A stretch of DNA of 64,000 nt. It comes from Chamaea fasciata. Lineage: Eukaryota > Chordata > Aves > Passeriformes > Sylviidae. A model generated the notes under the pieces. That model worked only from the letters and a program-made list of their open reading frames with translations. It was not told the DNA's origin and searched no databases. How positions within the stretch are numbered: position 1 is the stretch's first letter; the number at the start of each line of letters is the position of its first letter. The DNA lies in contig JARCOQ010000079.1 of assembly GCA_029207755.1 (NCBI GenBank), forward strand, positions 186,001-250,000, in the 5' to 3' direction. The position numbers were made by a program, and so were the translations under genes. Shown piece by piece: positions 1-10,463 of this stretch.

Positions 1-37
1 AGGGCCATGGATTCCACTCTGGATGGATACTGCTCCA
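1..37 (+). repeat. Tail of an upstream HOR unit (part of monomers 23 and 24)
   Basis: The first 37 bases match the end of monomer 23 and the first 30 bp of monomer 24 (TGGATTCCACTCTGG onward) directly before the GTTAGCAACC used as the unit start. The array therefore continues beyond the left edge. Confidence 0.9.
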
Positions 38-3016
38 GTTAGCAACCAGAGTCATGGATCCGAATCCAGATGGAGACTGGTCCAGGTGGACACTGGTCCA
101 GATGGTGACCAGAGCCATTCCTCCCACCTTGTATTGATAGTGGTCTTGCCAGACCCCGAGGCATGCATCCCACTCTGGATGGCCAGTGGTCTGGATGGGC
201 CCCAGACCATGAATCCCCTATGAATGGACACTGGTCTAGATGGACACCAGAGCCATGGATTCCAGCTGGACACTGGTGTGGATGGACACCAGAGCCATGG
301 ATGCCACTGTGGATGGACACTGGTTTGGATGGACATAAGAGCCACGGATCCCAATCTGGATGGACGCTGCTGTGAAGAGACCCCAGAGCCATGGATCCCA
401 CAGTGGAATGACACTGGTCAGGATGGACACCAGAGCAATGGATGCCACTGTGGATGGACACAGGTAGGTAGAGATGCACTCCAGAGTAATGGTGTCCACT
501 CTGGATGGACACTGGTCTGGATAGACAGCAGAACCCTGGCTTCCACTCTGGATGGACGCTTGCCTGAATAGACAAAAGAGCTATGGATCCCAGCTTGACA
601 CTGGTCTGGATGGGCACCAGAGCCATGGATCCCACTCTGAATACACACTACTCGTGATGGACACAAGAGCCATGCATCCCTCTGTGGATGGAGCCTGGTT
701 TGAATGGACAGCACAGCCACGCATCCAGATGGACACCAGAGCCGTGGATCCCAACTGGACAGTGGTCTCGATGGACACCAGTGCCATGGATCCCACTGTG
801 GATGGACACTGGTATGGATAGACATCAGAGCCTTGGATCCCAGCTTGACTGTGTTCTGGATGAAGAGCAGAGTCTTGGATTGGACTCTGGATGGATACTG
901 CTCCAGATGGACACCAGAGCCGTGGATCCCACTTTGGATGGATCCCAGTCTGGATAGACTCCAGAGCCATGGATCCGTCTCTGGATGGATGCTGGTCTGG
1001 ATGGACACCCGAGCCATGGATCCAAACTGGAGCCTGGCCTGGATGGATACAAGGGCCATGGATTCCACTCTTGATGGACACTTGTGGAGATAGCAACCTG
1101 AGGCATGGATTCGACTCGAGATGGACACTGGTCCTGAAGGACAGTGGTCTAGATGGTGACCAGAGCCATTCCTCCCACCTTGTATTGACTCTTGCCAGAC
1201 CCCAAGGCATGGATCCCACTCTGGATGGCCAGTGGTCTGGATGGGCACCAGACCATGGATCCCCTATGAATGGACACTGGTCTTGACGGACGCCAGAACC
1301 ATGGATTCCAGCTGGACACTGGTGTGGATGGACACCTGAGCCATGGATGCCACTGTGGATGGATACTGGTTTGGATGGACATAAGAGCCACGGATCCCAA
1401 TCTAGACGGACGCTGCTGTGAATAGACCCCAGAGCCATGGATCCCACAGTGGATTGACAGTGGTCAGGATGGACACCAGAGCAATGGATGCCACTGTGGA
1501 TGGACGCAGGTAGAGATGCACACCAGAGTAATGGTGTCCGCTCTGGATGGACACTGGTCTGGATAGACAGCAGAACCCTGGCTTCCACTCTGGATGGACG
1601 CTTGCCTGAATAGACAAAAGAGCTATGGATCCCAGCTTGACACTGGTCTGGATGGACACCAGAGCCATGGATCCCACTCTGAATGCACACTACTCGTGAT
1701 GGACACAAGAGCCATGCATCCCTCTGTGGATGGAGCCTGGTTTGAATGGACAGCACAGCCACGCATCCAGACGGACACCAGAGCCGTGGATCCCAACTGC
1801 ACAGTGGTCTGGATGGACACCAGAGCCATGGATCCCACTGTGGATGGACCCTGGTACAGATAGACAGCATAGCCATGGATGCAAAGTGGACACTGCTCCA
1901 GATGGATAATGATCTGTATGGACGCCAAAGCCATGGATCCCACTCTGGATGCACGCTGTTCTTGATGGACACAGGAGTCATGCATGGGTCTGTAGATGGA
2001 GCCTGGTATGAATGGACAGCACAGCCACGTATCCAGATGGATACTTGTCCAGATGGACAGCAGAGCCGTGGATCTCAAGTGGACAGTGGTCTGGATGGAA
2101 ACCAGAGCGATGGATCCCACTGTGGATGGACACTGGTATGGATAGACCTCAGAGCCTTGGATCCCAGCTTTACTCTGTTCTAAATAGACTCCAGAGCCAT
2201 GGATCCGTCTCTGGATGGATGCTGGTCTGGATGGACACCCGAGCCATGGATCCAAATTGGAGCCTGATCTGGATGGATACAAGGGCCATGGATTCCACTC
2301 TTGATGGACACTTGTGGAGATAGCAACCAGAGGCATGGATCCGACTCGAGATGGACACTGGTCCTGAAGGACAGTGGTCTAGATGGTGACCAGAGCCATT
2401 CCTCCCACCTTGTATTGACTCTTGCCAGACCCCGAGGCATGGATCCCACTCTGGATGGCCAGTGGTCTGGATGGGCACCAGACCATGGCTCCCCTATCAA
2501 TGGACACTGGTCTAGATGGATGCCAGAGCCAATGACTCCAGCTGGACACTGGTGTGGATGGACACCAGAGCAATGGATGCCACGGTGGATGGATACGGGT
2601 TTGGATGGACATAAGAGCCATGGATCCCAATCTAGATGGACGCTGCTGTGAATAGACACCAGTGCCATGGATCCCACTGTGGATGGACACTGGTATGGAT
2701 AGACATCAGAGCCTTGGATCCCAGCTTGACTGTGTTCTGGATGGAGAGCAGAGTCTTGGATTGGACTCTGGATGGATACTGCTCCAGATGGACAGCAGAG
2801 TCTTGGATTGGACTCTGGATGGATACTGCTCCAGATGGAACGCAGAGCCATGGATCCCACTGTTGGTGGATACTGGTCTGGATGGACTCCAGAGCCATGG
2901 ATCCGTCTCTGGATGGACACAGTTCTGGATGGACACAAGAGCCATAGATCCAAATTGGAACCTGTTCTGGATGGATGCAAGGGCCATGGATTCCACTCTG
3001 GAAGGATACTGCTCCA
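38..3016 (+). repeat. Composite block C, 2,979 bp
   Basis: Three sub-blocks are delimited by TAGCAACC. Part 38-1088 (1,051 bp) is an L-like series that diverges after monomer 18. Part 1089-2318 (1,230 bp) begins GAGATAGCAACCTGAGGC and carries a second, older copy of monomers 13-18 at about 1970-2200, recognisable by TCTGTAGATGGAGCC and CACGTATCC. Part 2319-3016 (698 bp) joins monomer 7 directly to monomer 17. The second and third parts have the short form ATTGACTCTTGCC in monomer 2, where L units carry five more bases. Monomer 9 here has the duplicated GGTAGGTAG. Confidence 0.9.
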
Positions 3017-4110
3017 GTTAGCAACCAGAGTCATGGATCCGAATCCAGATGGAGACTGGTCCAGATGGACACTGGTCCGGATGGTGACCAGAGCCATTCC
3101 TCCCACCTTGTATTGATAGTGGTCTTGCCAGACCCCGAGGCATGCATTCCACTCTGGATGGCCAGTGGTCTGGATGGGCCCCAGACCATGGATCCCCTAT
3201 GAATGGACACTGGTCTAGATGGACGCCAGAGCCATGGATTCCAGCTGGACACTGGTGTGGATGGACACCAGAGCCATGGATGCCACTGTGGATGGACACT
3301 GGTTTGGATGGACATAAGAGCCACAGATCCCAATCTGGATGGAGGCTGCTGTGAATAGACCCCAGAGCCATGGATCCCACAGTGGATTGACAGTGGTCAG
3401 GATGGACACCAGAGCAATGGATGCCACTGTGGATGGACGCAGGTAGAGATGCACACCAGAGTAATGGTGTCCGCTCTGGATGGACACTGGTCTGGATAGA
3501 CAGCAGAACCCTGGCTTCCACTCTGGATGGACGCTTGCCTGAATAGACAAAAGAGCTATGGATCCCAGCTTGACACTGGTCTGGATGGACACCAGAGCCA
3601 TGAATCCCACTCTGAATGCACACTACTCGTGATGGACACAAGAGCCATGCATCCCTCTGTGGATGGAGCCTGGTTTGAATGGACAGCACAGCCACGCATC
3701 CAGATGGACACCAGAGCCGTGGATCCCAACTGGACAGTGGTCTCGATGGACACCAGTGCCATGGATCCCACTGTGGATGGACACTGGTATGGATAGACAT
3801 CAGAGCCTTGGATCCCAGCTTGACTGTGTTCTGGATGGAGAGCAGAGTCTTGGATTGGACTCTGGATGGATACTGCTCCAGATGGACAGCAGAGTCTTGG
3901 ATTGGACTCTGGATGGATACTGCTCCAGATGGAACGCAGAGCCATGGATCCCACTCTTGGTGGATACTGGTCTGGATGGACTCCAGAGCCATGGATCCGT
4001 CTCTGGATGGACACAGTTCTGGATGGACACAAGAGCCATAGATCCAAATTGGAACCTCTTCTGGATGGATGCAAGGGCCATGGATTCCACTCTGGATGGA
4101 TACTGCTCCA
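3017..4110 (+). repeat. HOR unit L (1,094 bp), reference unit with monomer map
   Basis: This unit is used as the reference for the 24-monomer series. After a 17-bp end of monomer 24 (3017-3033) the monomers are: 1 3034-3096 (63 bp, an extra 16-bp part), 2 3097-3142, 3 3143-3188, 4 3189-3234, 5 3235-3276 (42 bp), 6 3277-3323, 7 3324-3370, 8 3371-3417, 9 3418-3464, 10 3465-3511, 11 3512-3558, 12 3559-3600 (42), 13 3601-3647, 14 3648-3694, 15 3695-3719 (25 bp), 16 3720-3761 (42), 17 3762-3808, 18 3809-3850 (42), 19 3851-3897, 20 3898-3944, 21 3945-3991, 22 3992-4038, 23 4039-4080 (42) and 24 4081-4127, which runs into the next unit. The lengths sum exactly to 1,094. Monomer 2 is the most diverged. 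Monomers 19 and 20 are near-identical neighbours and look like the newest internal duplication. Private to this unit and its +10,426 partner is CATGCATTCC in monomer 3. Confidence 0.95.
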
Positions 4111-5203
4111 GTTAGCAACCAGAGTCATAGATCCGAATCCAGATGGAGACTGGTCCAGATGGACACTGGTCCGGATGGTGACCAGAGCCATTCCACCCAC
4201 CTTGTATTGATAGTGGTCTTGCCAGACCCCGAGGCATGCATCCCACTCTTGATGGCCAGTGGTCTGGATGGGCCCCAGACCATGGATCCCCTATGAATGG
4301 ACACTGGTCTAGATGGACGCCAGAGCCATGGATTCCAGCTGGACACTGGTGTGGATGGACACCAGAGCCATGGATGCCACTGTGGATGGACACTGGTTTG
4401 GATGGACATAAGAGCCACGGATCCCAATCTGGATGGACGCTGCTGTGAATAGACCCCAGAGCCATGGATCCCACAGTGGATTGACAGTGGTCAGGATGGA
4501 CACCAGAGCAATGGATGCCACTGTGGATGGACGCAGGTAGAGATGCACACCAGAGTAATGGTGTCCGCTCTGGATGGACACTGGTCTGGATAGACAGCAG
4601 AACCCTGGCTTCCACTCTGGATGGACGCTTGCCTGAATAGACAAAAGAGCTATGGATCCCAGCTTGACACTGGTCTGGATGGACACCAGAGCCATGAATC
4701 CCACTCTGAATGCACACTACTCGTGATGGACACAAGAGCCATGCATCCCTCTGTGGATGGAGCCTGGTTTGAATGGACAGCACAGCCACGCATCCAGATG
4801 GACACCAGAGCCGTGGATCCCAACTGCACAGTGGTCTCGATGGACACCAGTGCCATGGATTCCACTGTGGATGGACACTGGTATGGATAGACATCAGAGC
4901 CTTGGATCCCAGCTTGACTGTGTTCTGGATGGAGAGCAGAGTCTTGGATTGGACTCTGGATGGATACTGCTCCAGATGGACAGCAGAGTCTTGGATTGGA
5001 CTCTGGATGGATACTGCTCCAGATGGAACGCAGAGCCATGGATCCCACTCTTGGTGGATACTGGTCTGGATGGACTCCAGAGCCATGGATCCGTCCTGGA
5101 TGGACACAGTTCTGGATGGACACAAAAGCCATAGATCCAAATTGGAACCTGTTCTGGATGGATGCAAGGGCCATGGATTCCACTCTGGATGGATACTGCT
5201 CCA
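4111..5203 (+). repeat. HOR unit L (1,093 bp)
   Basis: All 24 monomers are present. One T is lost in monomer 22 (CCGTCCTGG near 5092). Two variants are shared only with the unit at 14537: CCATTCCACCC in monomer 2 and ACTCTTGATGG in monomer 3. Confidence 0.93.
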
Positions 5204-6297
5204 GTTAGCAACCAGAGTCATAGATCCGAATCCAGATGGAGACTGGTCCAGATGGACACTGGTCCGGATGGTGACCAGAGCCATTCCTCCCACCTTGTAT
5301 TGATAGTGGTCTTGCCAGACCCCGAGGCATGCATCCCACTCTGGATGGCCAGTGGTCTGGATGGGCCCCAGACCATGGATCCCCTATGAATGGACACTGG
5401 TCTAGATGGACGCCAGAGCCATGGATTCCAGCTGGACACTGGTGTGGATGGACACCAGAGCCATGGATGCCACTGTGGATGGACACTGGTTTGGATGGAC
5501 ATAAGAGCCACGGATCCCAATCTGGATGGACGCTGCTGTGAATAGACACCAGAGCCATGGATCCCACAGTGGATTGACAGTGGTCAGGATGGACACCAGA
5601 GCAATGGATGCCACTGTGGATGGACGCAGGTAGAGATGCACACCAGAGTAATGGTGTCCGCTCTGGATGGACACTGGTATGGATAGACAGCAGAACCCTG
5701 GCTTCCACTCTGGATGGACGCTTGCCTGAATAGACAAAAGAGCTATGGATCCCAGCTTGACCCTGGTTTGGATGGACACCAGAGCCATGAATCCCACTCT
5801 GAATGCACACTACTCATGATGGACACAAGAGCCATGCATCCCTCTGTGGATGGAGCCTGGTTTGAATGGACAGCACAGCCACGCATCCAGATGGACACCA
5901 GAGCCGTGGATCCCAACTGGACAGTGGTCTCGATGGACACCAGTGCCATGGATCCCACTGTGGATGGACACTGGTATGGATAGACATCAGAGCCTTGGAT
6001 CCCAGCTTGACTGTGTTCTGGATGGAGAGCAGAGTCTTGGATTGGACTCTGGATGGATACTGCTCCAGATGGACAGCAGAGTCTTGGATTGGACTCTGGA
6101 TGGATACTGCTCCAGATGGAACGCAGAGCCATGGATCCCACTGTTGGTGGATACTGGTCTGGATGGACTCCAGAGCCATGGATCCGTCTCTGGATGGACA
6201 CAGTTCTGGATGGACACAAGAGCCATAGATCCAAATTGGAGCCTGTTCTGGATGGATGCAAGGGCCATGGATTCCACTCTGGATGGATACTGCTCCA
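5204..6297 (+). repeat. HOR unit L (1,094 bp)
   Basis: Monomer 10 reads TGGTATGG (near 5667), the base otherwise typical of monomer 17 and of the S-unit hybrid, which suggests a conversion patch. Monomer 12 reads ACCCTGGTTTGG, and monomer 21 carries ACTGTTGG. Confidence 0.93.
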
Positions 6298-7390
6298 GTT
6301 AGCAACCAGAGTCATAGATCCGAATCCAGATGGAGACTGGTCCAGATGGACACTGGTCCGGATGGTGACCAGAGCCATTCCTCCCACCTTGTATTGATAG
6401 TGGTCTTGCCAGACCCCGAGGCATGCATCCCACTCTGGATGGCCAGTGGTCTGGATGGGCCCCAGACCATGGATCCCCTATGAATGGACACTGGTCTAGA
6501 TGGACGCCAGAGCCATGGATTCCAGCTGGACACTGGTGTGGATGGACACCAGAGCCATGGATGCCACTGTGGATGGACACTGGTTTGGATGGACATAAGA
6601 GCCACGGATCCCAATCTGGATGGACGCTGCTGTGAATAGACCCCAGAGCCATGGATCCCACAGTGGATTGACAGTGGTCAGGATGGACACCAGAGCAATG
6701 GATGCCACTGTGGATGGACGCAGGTAGAGATGCACACCAGAGTAATGGTGTCCGCTCTGGATGGACACTGGTCTGGATAGACAGCAGAACCCTGGCTTCC
6801 ACTCTGGATGGACGCTTGCCTGAATAGACAAAAGAGCTATGGATCCCAGCTTGACACTGGTCTGGATGGACACCAGAGCCATGAATCCCACTCTGAATGC
6901 ACACTACTCGTGATGGACACAAGAGCCATGCATCCCTCTGTGGATGGAGCCTGGTTTGAATGGACAGCACAGCCACGCATCCAGATGGACACCAGAGCCG
7001 TGGATCCCAACTGCACAGTGGTCTCGATGGACACCAGTGCCATGGATCCCACTGTGGATGGACACTGGTATGGATAGACATCAGAGCCTTGGATCCCAGC
7101 TTGACTGTGTTCTGGATGGAGAGCAGAGTCTTGGATTGGACTCTGGATGGATACTGCTCCAGATGGACAGCAGAGTCTTGGATTGGACTCTGGATGGATA
7201 CTGCTCCAGATGGAACGCAGAGCCATGGATCCCACTCTTGGTGGATACTGGTCTGGATGGACTCCAGAGCCATGGATCCGTCCTGGATGGACACAGTTCT
7301 GGATGGACACAAAAGCCATAGATCCAAATTGGAACCTGTTCTGGATGGATGCAAGGGCCATGGATTCCACTCTGGATGGATACTGCTCCA
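6298..7390 (+). repeat. HOR unit L (1,093 bp)
   Basis: One T is lost in monomer 22 near 7278. Monomer 16 reads CAACTGCACAGTGG. The layout is otherwise the standard 24 monomers. Confidence 0.93.
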
Positions 7391-8186
7391 GTTAGCAACC
7401 AGAGTCATAGATCCGAATCCAGATGGAGACTGGTCCAGATGGACACTGGTCCGGATGGTGACCAGAGCCATTCCTCCCACCTTGTATTGATAGTGGTCTT
7501 GCCAGACCCCGAGGCATGCATCCCACTCTGGATGGCCAGTGGTCTGGATGGGCCCCAGACCATGGATCCCCTATGAATGGACACTGGTCTAGATGGACGC
7601 CAGAGCCATGGATTCCAGCTGGACACTGGTGTGGATGGACACCAGAGCCATGGATGCCACTGTGGATGGACACTGGTTTGGATGGACATAAGAGCCACGG
7701 ATCCCAATCTGGATGGACGCTGCTGTGAATAGACACCAGAGCCATGGATCCCACAGTGGATTGACAGTGGTCAGGATGGACACCAGAGCAATGGATGCCA
7801 CTGTGGATGGACGCAGGTAGAGATGCACACCAGAGTAATGGTGTCCGCTCTGGATGGACACTGGTATGGATAGACATCAGAGCCTTGGATCCCAGCTTGA
7901 CTGTGTTCTGGATGGAGAGCAGAGTCTTGGATTGGACTCTGGATGGATACTGCTCCAGATGGACAGCAGAGTCTTGGATTGGACTCTGGATGGATACTGC
8001 TCCAGATGGAACGCAGAGCCATGGATCCCACTCTTGGTGGATACTGGTCTGGATGGACTCCAGAGCCATGGATCCGTCCTGGATGGACACAGTTCTGGAT
8101 GGACACAAAAGCCATAGATCCAAATTGGAACCTGTTCTGGATGGATGCAAGGGCCATGGATTCCACTCTGGATGGATACTGCTCCA
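7391..8186 (+). repeat. HOR unit S (796 bp), hybrid monomer 10/17
   Basis: Seventeen monomers: 1-9, a hybrid at 7839-7885, then 18-24. The hybrid starts like monomer 10 (TGGTGTCCGCTC) and ends like monomer 17 (ATGGATAGACATCAGAGCCT). The switch lies within the 15-bp tract TGGATGGACACTGGT common to both. The deletion removes 297 bp in register. One further T is missing in monomer 22. Confidence 0.94.
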
Positions 8187-9280
8187 GTTAGCAACCAGAG
8201 TCATAGATCCGAATCCAGATGGAGACTGGTCCAGATGGACACTGGTCCGGATGGTGACCAGAGCCATTCCTCCCACCTTGTATTGATAGTGGTCTTGCCA
8301 GACCCCGAGGCATGCATCCCACTCTGGATGGCCAGTGGTCTGGATGGGCCCCAGACCATGGATCCCCTATGAATGGACACTGGTCTAGATGGACGCCAGA
8401 GCCATGGATTCCAGCTGGACACTGGTGTGGATGGACACCAGAGCCATGGATGCCACTGTGGATGGACACTGGTTTGGATGGACATAAGAGCCATGGATCC
8501 CAATCTGGATGGACGCTGCTGTGAATAGACCCCAGAGCCATGGATCCCACAGTGGATTGACAGTGGTCAGGATGGACACCAGAGCAATGGATGCCACTGT
8601 GGATGGACGCAGGTAGAGATGCACACCAGAGTAATGGTGTCCGCTCTGGATGGACACTGGTCTGGATAGACAGCAGAACCCTGGCTTCCACTCTGGATGG
8701 ACGCTTGCCTGAATAGACAAAAGAGCTATGGATCCCAGCTTGACACTGGTCTGGATGGACACCAGAGCCATGAATCCCACTCTGAATGCACACTACTCAT
8801 GATGGACACAAGAGCCATGCATCCCTCTGTGGATGGAGCCTGGTTTGAATGGACAGCACAGCCACGCATCCAGATGGACACCAGAGCCGTGGATCCCAAC
8901 TGGACAGTGGTCTCGATGGACACCAGTGCCATGGATCCCACTGTGGATGGACACTGGTATGGATAGACATCAGAGCCTTGGATCCCAGCTTGACTGTGTT
9001 CTGGATGGAGAGCAGAGTCTTGGATTGGACTCTGGATGGATACTGCTCCAGATGGACAGCAGAGTCTTGGATTGGACTCTGGATGGATACTGCTCCAGAT
9101 GGAACGCAGAGCCATGGATCCCACTGTTGGTGGATACTGGTCTGGATGGACTCCAGAGCCATGGATCCGTCTCTGGATGGACACAGTTCTAGATGGACAC
9201 AAGAGCCATAGATCCAAATTGGAACCTCTTCTGGATGGATGCAAGGGCCATGGATTCCACTCTGGATGGATACTGCTCCA
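8187..9280 (+). repeat. HOR unit L (1,094 bp)
   Basis: Monomer 7 begins CATGGATCCC (not CACGG) and monomer 13 reads ACTCATGATGG, both CpG-type changes relative to unit 3017. TTCTAGATGG near 9188 is private and absent from its +10,426 partner. Confidence 0.93.
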
Positions 9281-10463
9281 GTTAGCAACCAGAGTCATAG
9301 ATCCGAATCCAGATGGAGACTGGTCCAGATGGACACTGGTCCGAATGGTGACCAGAGCCATTCCTCCCACCTTGTATTGATAGTGGTCTTGCCAGACCCC
9401 GAGGCATGGATCCCACTCTGGATGGCCAGTGGTCTGGATGGGCCCCAGACCATGGATCCCCTATGAATGGACACTGGTCTAGATGGACGCCAGAGCCATG
9501 GATTCCAGCTGGACACTGGTGTGGATGGACACCAGAGCCATGGATGCCACTGTGGATGGACACTGGTTTGGATGGACATAAGAGCCACGGATCCCAATCT
9601 GGATGGACGCTGCTGTGAATAGACACCAGAACCATGGATCCCACAGTGGATTGACAGTGGTCAGGATGGACACCAGAGCAATGGATGCCACTGTGGATGG
9701 ACGCAGGTAGAGATGCACACCAGAGTAATGGTGTCCGCTCTGGATGGACACTGGTCTTGATAGACAGCAGAACCCTGGCTTCCACTCTGGATGGACGCTT
9801 GCCTGAATAGACAAAAGAGCTATGGATCCCAGCTTGACACTGGTCTGGATGGACACCAGAGCCATGAATCCCACTCTGAATGCACACTACTCGTGATGGA
9901 CACAAGAGCCATGCATCCCTCTGTGGATGGAGCCTGGTTTGAATGGACAGCACAGCCACGCATCCAGATGGACACCAGAGCCGTGGATCCCAACTGGACA
10001 GTGGTCTCGATGGACACCAGTGCCATGGATCCCACTGTGGATGGACACTGCTATGGATAGACATCAGAGCCTTGGATCCCAGCTTGACTGTGTTCTGGAT
10101 GGAGAGCAGAGTCTTGGATTGGACTCTGGATGGATACTGCTCCAGATGGACACCAGAGCCATGGATCCCACTGTGGATGGACACTGGTATGGATAGACAT
10201 CAGAGCCTTGGATCCCAGCTTGACTGTGTTCTGGATGGAGAGCAGAGTCTTGGATTGGACTCTGGATGGATACTGCTCCAGATGGAACGCAGAGCCATGG
10301 ATCCCACTGTTGGTGGATACTGGTCTGGATGGACTCCAGAGCCATGGATCCGTCCCTGGATGGACACAGTTCTGGATGGACACCAGAGCCATAGATCCAA
10401 ATTGGAGCCTGGTCTGGATGGATGCAAGGGCCATGGATTCCACTCTGGATGGATACTGCTCCA
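9281..10463 (+). repeat. HOR unit X: L with an 89-bp internal duplication (1,183 bp)
   Basis: Monomers 17 and 18 (47 + 42 = 89 bp) occur twice, near 10023-10111 and 10159-10247, separated by one monomer of type 19 whose end reads GACACCAGAGCCA. This makes a 26-monomer unit, the only one in the window. Monomer 3 starts with GCATGGATCC and monomer 22 reads CCGTCCCTGG without length change. Confidence 0.92.

Larger units (their letters stand above)
38..9280 (+). repeat. 10,426-bp super-repeat, copy 1 (units C L L L L S L)
   Basis: The unit order, all unit lengths (2,979, 1,094, 1,093, 1,094, 1,093, 796, 1,094) and private variants are repeated at +10,426 bp, in 10464-19706. Examples of shared variants are CCATTCCACCC near 4190 and 14616, TGGTATGG in monomer 10 near 5670 and 16096, and the one-base loss CCGTCCTGG in units 3, 5 and 6 and their partners. 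Differences I saw include 183 C versus 10609 T, 1027 C versus 11453 T, 1505 C versus 11931 T and 2584 G versus 13010 T, so the copies are close but not identical. Confidence 0.93.

Noticed and set aside
23..223. Many short plus-strand open frames with WMDTGLDGHQSHG-type peptides
   Set aside because: They restate the same repeat on the other strand, and no start context or conserved end was found.
1110..1130. Possible CENP-B box at ATTCGACTCGAGATGG in the C sub-blocks
   Set aside because: It shares TTCG but lacks the essential A and the CGGG core at the required spacing.
581..1981. A 466-codon open frame on the minus strand, repeated at 11007-12407, and 425-codon frames at 36222-37499, 39741-41018 and 55823-57100
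   Set aside because: The frames arise because the monomer has no stops in any frame. The peptide changes phase every monomer, no domain or signal is seen, overlapping frames are open on both strands, and boundaries shift with 1-bp indels between units. Not called as genes.
3077..3142. An inserted mobile element or single-copy sequence around CCACCTTGTATTGATAGTGG
   Set aside because: The segment keeps the 46-bp spacing and the CCATTCC...GAGGCA ends of a monomer and occurs once in every unit, so it is a diverged monomer (number 2), not an insertion.
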